Assembly (NCBI RefSeq): GCF_030445035.2
Contig: NC_080676.1
Span: 9,028,940-9,092,939 of the forward strand
Length of the DNA stretch: 64,000 nt
DNA from: Dasypus novemcinctus
Taxonomy: Eukaryota > Chordata > Mammalia > Cingulata > Dasypodidae
Reading direction: 5' to 3'
Below the pieces are notes generated by a model, which did no database searches, was not told the DNA's origin, and was given only the letters and a program-made list of their open reading frames with translations. The position numbers were made by a program, and so were the translations under genes. Numbering within the stretch: the stretch's first letter is position 1; every line of letters begins with the position of its first letter. This document shows positions 1 to 10,392 of this stretch, piece by piece.

Positions 1-235
1 ATAAATACAAACATACTAGAGAGAAGGAAACAGAATAGCAGTTATATATAGCAGGGGAAGCATAGAGAGATTGAGAGCTGATGAGTTTTGTTTGTTTGTT
101 GTTTATTATTATTACCATTACTGGAATAAGGAAAGTGCTCTAAGAATGACTGAATATGTGATTATACTGAATATCACTGATTAGGATGGATTTATGCTAT
201 ATTAAAATGTATTCAATAAAATTGACTTATTAAAA
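1..235 (+). mobile_element. LINE-like 3' end fragment
   Basis: The stretch is homologous to 38056-38106 plus 38635-38875: shared features are the aaacagaatagc start, the gcaggggaag segment, a T-rich middle with tattattatta, and the AATAAAATTGA end with an A-rich tail. Two diverged copies ending in a polyadenylation-like signal point to a retroposed family. I cannot name the subfamily. It is cut by the window edge. Confidence 0.45.
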
Positions 236-1094
236 AGAAACCTTAGACCCAAAGAGGGGACTTTCCTAACGGGAGACACAATAATGGTTTCACTGAAAGG
301 AAAGTTGAGAGACTGACAACTGGCCAAGTTTGGGTTCTGCATGCTAGTGATCCAACAGGCAAAAAAGTGGATTCCCCAGCTGCTTGGGGTGATTGTTCCT
401 AATAGGGGAAATCAGATTGCTGTAGGGAGAATCTCTGTATGGAACCCACTTAGCAAACTCCTTCTACCCAATAAAGGCAGGTCTCACAGAACTGATAAGA
501 ACTCAGATTATTCAGGAAATGGCATTGACCAGCTGTTTAAAAACAAAAACAAAAAAAAAAGCTTAGACTTGCCATACATTGAGGTTCTGAAGACAGAAGC
601 TAATGCTCCCCTTCCCACTGTTAGCACAAGAGCAACTTGAGGTTTTGATCATAGCTCAGAGCAATACAAAGTAATTAGGTTATTTACTTTATTCAATCAA
701 GAAATTACTTGTTTTTCTGTGGAATTCAAAAATCTTTTATTGCAAATTAGACATGAGAATATGTCATAGGAAAAAAAATGTGGCTCGCCATTTGGAAGCA
801 GAAATGCCTTCCAAAATCGGTTAGTCAATAAAAAATCAATCAAAATGATTTCTAAAAAACAAAGCAATATTTCAAAGAACTTGGTTCCCAACACTGTGAT
901 AGAGATCTCAAATGACTCTATATTTCTTTGAGCTTTATCACATATTTACTCAACTTCAGAGCATCGCAATAGCTAGAGATGTCCCAAATTGAACTGAAAT
1001 GGACTTCCTCCGAAGGAAGAAAGTTCCCCTCACCAGAGGAGTTCAAGGAGAGCTGGGGTGCATGAGTCAAGGGCACTGGGGAATGTTCCAGTTC
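236..1094. other. Intergenic, no recognisable feature
   Basis: Mostly A/T-rich unique-looking sequence. Open frames are short and lack family resemblance. Confidence 0.5.
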
Positions 1095-1150
1095 AACAGG
1101 GGGCTGGAGCAGATGACCTCTGTGGTCCATTCCAGCCCTCTCCTCACTTG
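1095..1150 (+). repeat. MIR3-like fragment
   Basis: Contains the 'gcagatgacctctgtggtccattccagccc' type 3' segment typical of MIR3; short and diverged. Confidence 0.4.
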
Positions 1151-1429
1151 CCCTCACCTCCTCCCCAGCCACCAAACTGTCCTACTCAATATTAAGTTTC
1201 GATAATGTGAGGAACAGGTAGTAGGGGATCATCTGGAAACCTAAAATCCATCTACTACTTTGTTTTGAGACAGCAGCACAGACATATCTTTCCTTATCCT
1301 AAACAAAATGCCTGCATCAATTTGGTTCCTTTACCAGAGGCTGGTTGCCTCTCGATGGGAGTCTCTGGAAAATCATACCAGTGATTCCTCACATGCCAGA
1401 CCTTGCGTGAGGATTCTGCAGCATCTCAA

Positions 1430-1620
1430 TTATGTAGAAGTGTCCCATGAAATATGTACCATTATCATCACCATTCCTATATCCCAGATGAAAAAACAAA
1501 CAACAATAAAAGTAGCTTTGAGAGATTAAAAGATTCATCGAAGCTGCAAGGCTAATTAGTAACCAGACTTGAACTTGACTCCAGCCATGAACTCAGAAGC
1601 CATACCAGTACTCCCCAAAC
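1430..1620 (+). repeat. MIR SINE fragment
   Basis: Shows the MIR-like run of an attatcatcaccatt segment, 'cccagatgaaaaaac', then a weak 'aaggctaattagtaaccagacttgaact' segment. Strongly diverged. Confidence 0.45.
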
Positions 1621-1710
1621 TAATGTGTTGATGCTGCTGGCCCAAGGGCGTCACTTGGAGTACAGGGTGCTGCTCTCTTACGGCTGTCAGAGGAGGGGCT
1701 CACTACTGTG

Positions 1711-1905
1711 TAGCCCCCACTACAGCCAGGCATTGTGCAAGATGCTCTGGAGACTTTGTTCTTTCAATTCTCACAATCTCTTAGAAGGTAGATATGTATT
1801 ATCCATTTTTCTGAAGAGGAAACTGAGGCATATGGAGCTGAAGTCCTCGCCCAAGAAGCAGAGGCTGGATTCACACCCAGACCTGGCCAGCCCCAAACGG
1901 TTATT
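1711..1905 (+). repeat. MIR SINE
   Basis: Clear MIR core: 'gccaggcattgtgcaagatgct', then 'tctcacaatctcttagaaggtag', then 'gaggaaactgaggca', then 'gaggctggattcacacccag'. Order and spacing match the MIR consensus on this strand. Confidence 0.75.
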
Positions 1906-2394
1906 TTTACCCTTTACTGATCTGATCTACTTATCCCCATTGGAACTGCCAGGTTTACTTACAGTGCAGTAATGTATGGATCAAGGAATGAAATATTCCC
2001 CAAGAAAATTAAGAGACTGCAACCAATAATGACTACAGAAGAAATACTGCTGCAAACTGTAGCACAATCCTGTGCATTTGATAATTCTCTCAAGAGAAGA
2101 TGCATTATGTTAGTTTATTGTTTTAAATAAATTCTCAACGAGCTATTTACCTGTCATTCTATATCTGTGGGGACTGTTTTTTTTGTAACATCAGATAAAT
2201 GAGCAATTAGAGAGTTTAATAGGCTCTTAAATGTGGTGCAGCTTGTAAACATGAACTCACAGGAGTGGTAAATGTCACATCAAATGCCTTCAGTATACGC
2301 TTCCTGTCTACCCTAGTTACAGCAGCTGTAATATGGCACTCTTTATCTTAGACTGAGGACAGAGGTCTCACAAAAGTATGCAACGAGAAAAGTG

Positions 2395-2575
2395 GGGACC
2401 TGGGTCACAGGACACATGGATTCTAGACCCAGCTGTCCTTGGGTGACCTTGAACAGTTCTCTCTCTAGACCTTTAGTTGCTTTATTAATTTATACAATGA
2501 GCATGTTGAAACTAGACTAGTTTTTAGAGGACTCTAAGCTCTAACATCTACGGCTTCATGAGTCGATGACTCATT
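2395..2575 (+). repeat. MIR/MIR3 SINE
   Basis: Has the 'tctagacccagctgtcc' and 'gggtgaccttgaaca' blocks followed by 'gaggactctaagctctaacatctacggcttcatga', in the order of MIR3. Confidence 0.6.
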
Positions 2576-3329
2576 CCCTATAATTTCCCAGGCAGGATCC
2601 TTAATAAGGGTAAGTTAGCCTCAATGAACACTCGTTATCGTTGTTACCATTATCATTTGATGAAGTAGAAAGCCCTCTATATAGCAAGACCTTAGCAAAA
2701 CCAGCAGAATCAGGATCTGAAATTTCACCATTAGAGACTCACTCATTTCTTTGGTGTGGAGTTAGAGGGTTTTGAAATGCCTCAGGCAAGAGGAATGCTT
2801 TAGGACAATTGATTTTATTTGATAAGGAGGACTCTATTTATTTAAATTAAATCTTTTAAGAAGCCCTTACAAAATACTGATATGGAGTTATTCTGGCTGA
2901 AATAAGGGTTGGGAGTGGACAGGGAAAGCTGGAAGTGCTTCTATTAGTATCTCCTTCACCCTCGCCTGGGCCCCAAGGCACTGCCTCAAAAACTTGGAAT
3001 TCCTCAGAAGGCCATTTGTAAATTCATTGCTCTAAGCCACTAGCAGCTCACACTCTATAAAGATTAAAGAACTAGCAGAGATTAAGATGAATGACTGGGA
3101 ATGGAGAAGAGTGGAGTTTACACAAGGACAGATTCTAGGATGGGGGGGGGGGAGAAAGAAACGAAACTTCTGTGCATTGGGTAATTTGCTAGGTTCTTCA
3201 AATACGCAATAAGGGAAAATAATTAATAGCAGGTCCCCATGCCATGGATTTCTAAAGCCACTCCCCCCACTTAGGCATCAAGTCCCATCTCCACTTACCT
3301 ACTCAGGGACATTGCTCCAGTAATTTTCC
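2576..3329. other. Intergenic, G-run only
   Basis: No gene seen. A run of 11 G residues lies at 3142-3152. A weak MIR-like stretch may lie near 2610-2730. Confidence 0.4.
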
Positions 3330-3488
3330 CCCCTCTCTCTTATCCTCAGTCTTATTCCTCATCATTCCCAGCTGGGATCACAGCCATAGCTCCCCAACTG
3401 CTTCTGCCCCTCCCCACCCTTTCACAGTATATTCTCAACATAGCTACCAAAGTGACCACAGAAGGCAAAATACTGCCCCTCCCCAGAG

Positions 3489-3738
3489 GTGCCACATCCA
3501 ATCCCTGCAACCTTTGACTATGTTAACACTGCAAAAGGGACTTTGTGGAAATTATTAAGTTAAGGTCCTTAATATGAGAGTATTGTAGATTTTCTGCTGG
3601 GCCCAATCTAATCAGAAGGTCCTTAAAAGTGAAAAGAGAGGCAGAAGAGGAGGTCAGAATGATGCATGTGAGAAGGGCTCTGCCCACTGCTGTTGGCTTT
3701 GAAAACACAAACCAGATTTTCCCAGAACCTGCAATCAC
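3489..3738 (+). mobile_element. MLT1-type (ERVL-MaLR) LTR fragment
   Basis: Carries the MLT1 signature 'attaagttaaggtcctt', 'gggcccaatctaatcagaaggtccttaaaagtg', 'aggcagaagaggaggtcagaatgatg', 'ctgttggctttgaa'. It interrupts the L2 described at 3330-5275. Confidence 0.65.
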
Positions 3739-4045
3739 TCCCCATTATGCTCAGGGTAAAATCCAAAGTCCTGCTCAGGCCTCCCAGGGCCTCCTGACCT
3801 GAGCCTGTGCTCTCATTCTCACCTCCTGGGCCATACCGTGCCCCGTCTCTGCCTCAGTGGTACTGGCTTCCTGCTCTTCCTGGACAATCTCAGCTCACTC
3901 CCACCTGTCTGCCTTTGTTCTCCCTGTTCCCTCTGCTGGGAGCCTCTTCCCCAGGTGTCCACACTGCCCACTCCCTGCCTTCTTCTAGCCTTTGCTCAGA
4001 CACCCCCTTCTCAGTGAAGCCCGCCGTCACTTCCCTATCGCGTTA

Positions 4046-5036
4046 GTTTCAACACAGCCACTAAAAAAAAATCACACGATGAGATGATTACACAATGGGA
4101 ACTTATGGGCTCATGGTTTTTAGGCTAGAAGTTCAAAATCCAGGCATCGGCGAGGTGATACTTTCTTCCTGAGGACTGAAACGTTCTGGGCGAGCTGATG
4201 GCCATCTTTGGGGTTCCTTGGCTTTTCCTTCACACGGCAATGCACATGGTGACATCTTCTTTCACTTCGGGGTTCTGTTGATTTCCAGCTTCTGACTGTT
4301 CCCCATGGTTTTTTTTTTTTCATATACTCTATTTATTTTTAAAAGATGTGTAGATCACAAAAAATGTTACATTAAAAAAATAGGGGATTCCCATATGCCC
4401 CACTTCCCACACCCCCCGCTTTTTGCACATCAATGACTTCTTGCATTTGTGTGGAACATTCATTGCAATTGATGAACATTTATTTTATTATATATTTTTT
4501 GCCTTTATTTATTTTTTAATGTTACATTCAAAAAATATGAGGTCTCCATATACGCCCCACCCCCTCACGGCACTCCTCCCCCCATAACAACAACCTCCTC
4601 CATCATCATGAGACATTCATTGCACTTAGTGAATACATCTCTGAGCACGGCTGCACCACATGGTCAATGGTCCACATTATAGTTTACACTCTCCCCCAGT
4701 CCACCCAGTGGGCCATGGGAGGACATACAATGTCTGGTAACTGTCCCTGCACCTCATGGTCAATGGTCCACCCTTTTTTATGTGTCCAATTTCCTTTGCT
4801 CTAAGGACTTCAGGCAGATTGGGTTAAGGCCCACCCTCATTCAGATGGGGCATGCCTGATCTAATAACAACTTCAGACCCAGCAAGGGGGCGGGGACTCC
4901 ACCTGAGCCACACCTTACTGGTATAGGGAATCAGAAGCCCTACAGCAATCTTAACAGGTAATCTAATCAAAGGTCCCTCCCTGAACGTAGGACAATGAAA
5001 GGGTATCACACCCAGAAGAATAGATTACAAATATAA
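4046..5036 (-). mobile_element. MaLR-type LTR, antisense, interrupted
   Basis: Left part 4046-4310 starts 'gttagttt' and has 'ggctagaagttcaaaatccaggcatcggc', as in antisense MLT1-like LTRs; right part 4795-5036 has 'ggcccaccctcattcag' and 'ctaatcaaaggtccctccctg'. An antisense L1 3' end (4311-4794) splits it. Confidence 0.5.
4311..4794 (-). mobile_element. Two antisense L1 3' tail fragments
   Basis: Starts with a T run and contains two head-on copies of the antisense L1 3' terminus ('gttacattaaaaaaatagggg' at about 4367 and 'aatgttacattcaaaaaatatgagg' at about 4518). The 'cccagtgggccatgggagg' block matches, reversed, the L1 tails at 15470, 51060 and 53470. Confidence 0.65.
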
Positions 5037-5275
5037 CCTTCCTCTTTCTGAGATTCTTAAAATCTCAAACTGCCATGCCCTGCTTCCCCTTTCCTCTTTT
5101 TAGTTGAATCTTCTAACATACCATAAAATTTACTTATTTATTCCTTTTATCTATTGTCTATCTTCCCCTTCTGGATTCTAAACTCCAAAGAAGTATGGAT
5201 CTTGGTCAATTTTTTTTCACCGATGCATGACATCGTAAGCATTAAATGAATGCTCTTGACTTAAATAAATGTCAG

Positions 5276-5869
5276 TTTACCTAATATCTTCCATGATCTT
5301 AAAAAACCATGAATACTCTCCTGTACCTTAGCTCCCAATTTAATTTTCCTTAGCTCTCCCCCTTATCCACCCCCACCACAAGAACAGTGTGGCCCAAGAA
5401 GATGCAGTTACATTTATGTTGCAAATACTTGATCCCCGTGTGGATTAGATATTGTAGCCCCATTTTATGAATGAGCTCATGAAAGCGAAGTGATAAGCCA
5501 AGAGCACCCTGTGTGTAAAACACTTACCACAGGTAGATCTTTTTCCCTCCCTCATGAACATGGAAGCTTCTCAGGGCAGAAGTGGCATATTGCCCTCTGT
5601 ATCAGGAGCACCCAGGCCAGCTGAGCCCAATACAGATGGTCAGTGAATGTTGCTAAACAGCAAAGCTGGACTGGAACACAGCCCGACCCCACTCCTGGGC
5701 TCTTGCCATGCAGCCCTTCAAATCACAGGCTGCCCAGTGGCCTTCAATTTTTTACTGGAGTTTCTCATCAGTCTCCCCTCCCTACCACCCACTCATCCAT
5801 GCAAAACACCTCTCCACCCCACGCCTAGCCCAGGGAACAAACCACTGGGCATCCTCCGGTAACATACAC
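5276..5869 (+). repeat. MIR and L2-end fragments
   Basis: About 5405-5520 resembles MIR (cattttatgaatgagctcatgaaagc). About 5555-5650 resembles an L2/MIR 3' end (gcttctcagggcagaagtgg to cagtgaatgttgc). The rest is unique-looking; no gene seen. Confidence 0.4.
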
Positions 5870-7290
5870 AAAAATATGCACAAGTAGAATTTTTGTCTAT
5901 TTTTTAAAAATGGAATCTCATATGTCATATGTGTGTCTTGTTTTTTTTTTATTCAGCAATATTCATGAAAAACCCTCCAGGTGAACTGGTTTGGTTTTAA
6001 ATTATTATTTGTAATGACTGCATGATATGAACACAGTACAATTTATTTAACCTCTGTCATTGTTGTGTTTTCAGTTTGCAAGTTTTTGGGTCCTTTTTCT
6101 TTTTAAATTTTTTTTCAGCATTGCTTTTTTATTGTTGTTGTTAGTGTTATTGTTTTAAACATATTTACATAGGTAATATCTATGGATAAGATTCCCAGGA
6201 GTGGGATTATTTTATCAAAGAGTGTATATACATATATATATACATATGTATACATATATATTTCTTTTTATTAAAATGGAGAATTTTAAACAGATATAAA
6301 AGTTAAAAAAAAGTATTAAACTCCTCATGAACCTATTGTCCAGCATCAGCAATTTATCAACTAACTCATGACCAATATTGTTTCAGCTGTATCTCTACCC
6401 ACTTCCCCCCATTCCAGATTATTTTGGGGAAAATGAAGATATTTTATTACTTTATCTCATCTATAAACAATTTCATCTGTCTCTCTAAAAGTTGAGAACT
6501 GTTTTAAAAACATAGCCATGATATCATTAGCACACCTAAAAACTTAATAATGATGTCTTCCTATCATGCAGTCTCTAGTGCTCAAGTTTTTCAATTGAAC
6601 AATAAATATATTTAGTTTGTTCAAATCAGGATCCAAATAAGGTCCATGTGTTACAATTGGTTGATATGTCTCTTAGGTCTCTGTAAATCTTTAAATTCAC
6701 CCTTTCATGCGTCTCCCTCCCTCCCTCTCTCTATGAATATTTTTGTTGAGAACCCCTGTATGGTCTTCCATAATCTGGATTTTGCAAATTGCATCGCCAC
6801 AAAATTATTATATCATATTCCTTTACCCCTACCAATTAGTACTTAGATTGAGAGGCTGGCTCAGATTCAGATTTGAAGATTTTGCAAGAATATTTTATAA
6901 GTAATGTTGTGTACTTTCATCAGGAAATACATAATATCTAGTTGTCTCTCTTTTGTAATATTAGCAGTCACTGATGATCATCGCCTAGACTTATCTCTTC
7001 AGTAGGAGTTGCAAAAGGATCATATACTAATTCTCTTTGTTAGCCGGAATACTTCTATAAGGAGAAAAGTTCCCCTTAGCAACTCATTCATTATCCTGAG
7101 GAACAGTTCATATAGAAAAGTCTAGATAAATTATTCTTTTCCTTTTTATGCCAGTTTTCAAATAATGAATTTCCCAGCATCCTCTAAATGAGTAGTTTTT
7201 TTGTTTTGTTTTGTTTGTTTTATCATTATGAACTCTCAGATTTTCATATGCAAATAAAGGTTTAACAAAACTCATTCTCTTTATGGAAAA
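5870..7290 (-). mobile_element. Old L1 (L1M-type) 3' region, antisense
   Basis: Contains 'gtttgttcaaatcaggatccaaataaggtcc', 'ggttgatatgtctcttaggtctc' and 'tttcaaataatgaatttcccagcatcctctaaatgag', typical of antisense L1M 3' regions. A paralogous copy in the same orientation lies at 45010-46480. A TA/CA microsatellite is at 6222-6262. Confidence 0.6.
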
Positions 7291-7999
7291 TGACCTTGGG
7301 TTAATGTCTGGCTCTGTTCCCCCGGAAACCTGTCAGAGCTGGACCATCAGCTATGTTAGCAGGCAACATTGCTTATGGTAACAATGACCTCTAATTAGTA
7401 ACCTACACCTGGTCTGAGAGAACTACGAATAAACTAAATACCTGGTGGAAATCCATATTTTGAACTTCTGTGGATACAATACTTTCTTGTAACTGGGCAT
7501 GTCCCCTGGAAGTTATTCCCATGGGATGAAATAAAAGATATTGGTTCCTCTGGGGAATGGGGCTAATAAACCAGAATAGCTCTCATCTCTTGGACCACCT
7601 CCAAGAAGCAGATAATGAGAGGGAGATTTGTGCACAGGTGGTTATTTTTGGGGGGGTGGAAGGGTTTGCTCTTGGGGAATGATGGAAACAGGATCGGGCA
7701 GAGGGAAAACAGAACTGAAATACAGTTGTCACTGAAACATCAGCCAATCAACAAGGATTCCCTTGGTCACTGTGATGGCCCTTCAGAGGTGCCTAATTTG
7801 GGGCAGTGAGCCTTTTCAATGGACAGAGGGAGGAAATGCTTTTTACAGGCCAAATACATCATGAGTTGATATTTTCAAATAAAATTCAGGAACTTTGGAG
7901 TTTTTCTTAACTTCACCAGTCTTCCATCGATATGCCCTATCTTCCATGCCAAAATTCTGATTCTCGTTGATAAACATAGTTCTTCATTGCTTTAATGTA
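7291..7999. other. Unassigned intergenic sequence
   Basis: About 700 bases with no recognisable repeat or gene. A GGGGGG run near 7650 and short open frames without family resemblance. Confidence 0.4.
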
Positions 8000-8885
8000 C
8001 ACTACACATGCAACACTTTCAGAATAATGATAGTAATGCTACCAATAACAATATGATTATTGAAACAATTTAGGATTTCCCTTTGCTTTTCTTTCCTTAG
8101 GGAATAAACCTCACTAGGGATGTATAGTCAACTTGTTTTAAAGTAACTTAAATAATTCTTTGTATAGTTTTGCCAGCAACTCAACTCACACTTAGATTCA
8201 TATGTTTCATTTGGCTTTCAATTTTTAGGATTGCTCTTTTAAATTTCTTTTATAATTATGTAAAATATTTAAATAGTTTTAAATCAATTCTATAAAATGA
8301 GATATATAGTCCCATCCACTCTGTTCCTGTTTCCCTTTATAAGTCTAAGTTTTTATTTATTTTTCCATTTCATATGAAAAGATAAACCAAAGACAAGATT
8401 TTTCAGAAAATGGCAGCGTATTATATATGCATTTCTACACTTGTTTTTTTGCTTTTTTACTCACCAATGTAGCTTAGAGATCAGCTTAAAGAGTAGACAG
8501 AAGTCTTTCTCATTCTTTTATATGGTTGCATTAGACACCAAGGTGGGGATGTATCTTAGCTTAATTGATCAGATCCCTATGGATAGATATTTGAATTGTT
8601 TCCAGTGTTGTGCTATTATAAATAGTGCTATAATAAATAGCCATGTGAATGAGTCTTTTATATCTTTGGGAGATCTTCTTAGAATTGGTATTTCCAAGTC
8701 AACAAGTAAGTGTAATTTTGAGAGTATCATCAAATTTCTCTCAGGTTTGTGCCATTTTACATTCTTGGCAGTAAAATATGAGAGCTCCTGTTCCCCTAGA
8801 GCTTTGCCACACAATATGTTATCTATTTTTTTTTTAATTTTTGGTAAAGCGATGGGTTAAAAAATGGTATTTTCATGTAGTTTTA
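8000..8885 (-). mobile_element. Old L1 ORF2 3' end, antisense
   Basis: The block 'ggatagatatttgaattgtttccagtgttgtgctattataaatagtgctata' near 8580-8635 is the antisense of the L1 ORF2 3' end. The remainder is diverged. Confidence 0.55.
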
Positions 8886-9540
8886 TTTTGCAACTCTCAT
8901 TATGGGAAAAGTGAGCAACTTTACATGTGGTTAAGAGACATTTCCATGGGACCATACCATTGTTTGCTCTGGGAGCTGGCATGGGACAAAAGAGATCCAA
9001 AGACCCTCCCTACTGACTGGGAATCATTGTAGAGAATGCAGAGGGGAGTGGTATTATTTCCTACCCAAGAAAAGAGAATGGGCTGCCAGCAAAGGTTTAA
9101 GAACACCTTCTTAGGCTGTCACATCGTTTCAGTTTGGGTTACTGCCAACACATTCCAACCAGGGTTTGAACTGAGTGGGCTGCAAAAGAGTGCCTCCTGC
9201 TGGCAGACCAAGGAAGTGCATGCAAAAAAACTAAGCAAATGAGAGACTTTGAGGGGCTTTTACAGCCTCACTCCCCACAGCCCTTGGAAGCAGGTCTGCA
9301 ACCCATTTCTGTGTCCATGGCCAGGATTTGAGCAACTAAACAAGGACAATACTAAAGAGGTAAAACAAGATGAACTAAGAATCAAAAACAACAGCAACAC
9401 ACCATCACTAAATCTCTATGCAAGAGAGATAAATTGAGCATCAGAGTAAATTCGCCATAGCCAAATGCCTAGATATCTGCAAAAAATTACAAGCCATACT
9501 AATAAAAATTAAGATATGGCTCAAGCAAAGGAATGTATCA

Positions 9541-9768
9541 GGATGTGAAGCTGATTTGGCTGCAACATCTGTTACCCCATTGATTGCCAGGGTAGATTCA
9601 GCTGATCTGGTTGGCTAGGCAGATGTCCCCTTCCTCCCTCACCACTCCATGTGCTTCCCTCATGAAGCTGCATGCTTGGTTGAAGAGAACAACCTTCCCT
9701 GCCATATTCTCCAGTCAAGAGTATATAAGTAGCTGCAATTCCCTGCAAGAAACTCCAAACAAGCTCTC
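9541..9768 (+). pseudogene. RN7SK: 3'-truncated 7SK RNA retropseudogene
   Basis: Begins exactly at the 7SK 5' end (GGATGTGA then a ctgatttggctgcaacatctg block) and follows 7SK through 'gctgatctggttggctaggc', 'gtgtccccttcctccctcacc' and 'ctccaaacaagctctc'. It stops about 100 bases short of the 7SK 3' end and carries many substitutions, so it is not functional; 7SK normally scaffolds the HEXIM/P-TEFb inhibitor. A 13 bp target-site duplication, aaggaatGtatca (9528-9540) and aaggaatAtatca (9769-9781), shows that it was inserted by retrotransposition into L1-A's ORF1 region. Confidence 0.9.
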
Positions 9769-10392
9769 AAGGAATATATCAAAGCCTCAGATGAGACACA
9801 GAATTTGAGACAACTAATCAATGAGGTTCATACAAATCTCCTAAATCTAATCAATGAGTTGAAAGACAATATGGCTAAAGAGATAAAAGATATTAAGAAG
9901 GCACTGGGCAAGAGCAAAGATGAATTTGAAAACCTGAATAGAAAAATAACAGAGCTCATGGGAATGAAAAACACAATAGGTGAGATCAAAAACACATTAG
10001 TATTTGTACAGGGAAGGGATAAAATGGGGGCATTGGGATGCCCTTGGGTGGGGCTTTGCGGGCTTGAGGTTGGATAGGGATGGGAGGATGGGTAAGACAG
10101 CTCAAGAAATAGGGGAAGGGGAGGGGGGAACACTTGAACATAAGAGATTGTCAGGCATGTGGTTGAAAGTATAATGTTGAGAAAACTTTTTCAAAAATAT
10201 AATAAGGAAGGTTACTTGTTTAAGATTCTTAAAGGGGAGAATTTGACACAGAGCAGGCTTCTAGTGAGTGTGTGAGTGCTCATTTTGTCATGGTGGATTA
10301 TATCATTGGATGGAGACCCATACAATGAGAGTGAAGGTACACCCACATTCTGGGGAGGACTGATGTTCTCAAATAGAGGGAATTACATCTCT

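Larger units (their letters stand above)
3330..5275 (+). mobile_element. L2 LINE 3' portion, split by two LTR insertions
   Basis: Three collinear L2 pieces: about 3330-3488, 3740-4045 (with the 'cccattatgctcagggtaaa' and 'gctgttccctctgc' type blocks of the L2 end) and 5037-5275 (tttatctattgtctatcttcc, ending 'gcattaaatgaatgctc'). The gaps are filled by MaLR-type LTRs, so the L2 predates them. Confidence 0.65.

Noticed and set aside
5643..5862. Two overlapping 60-70 codon frames
   Set aside because: Overlapping frames in C-rich unique sequence without any recognisable domain or splice structure.
9541..9768. Functional 7SK gene
   Set aside because: Truncated at the 3' end, many substitutions, no upstream snRNA-type promoter, and bounded by a retrotransposition duplication.
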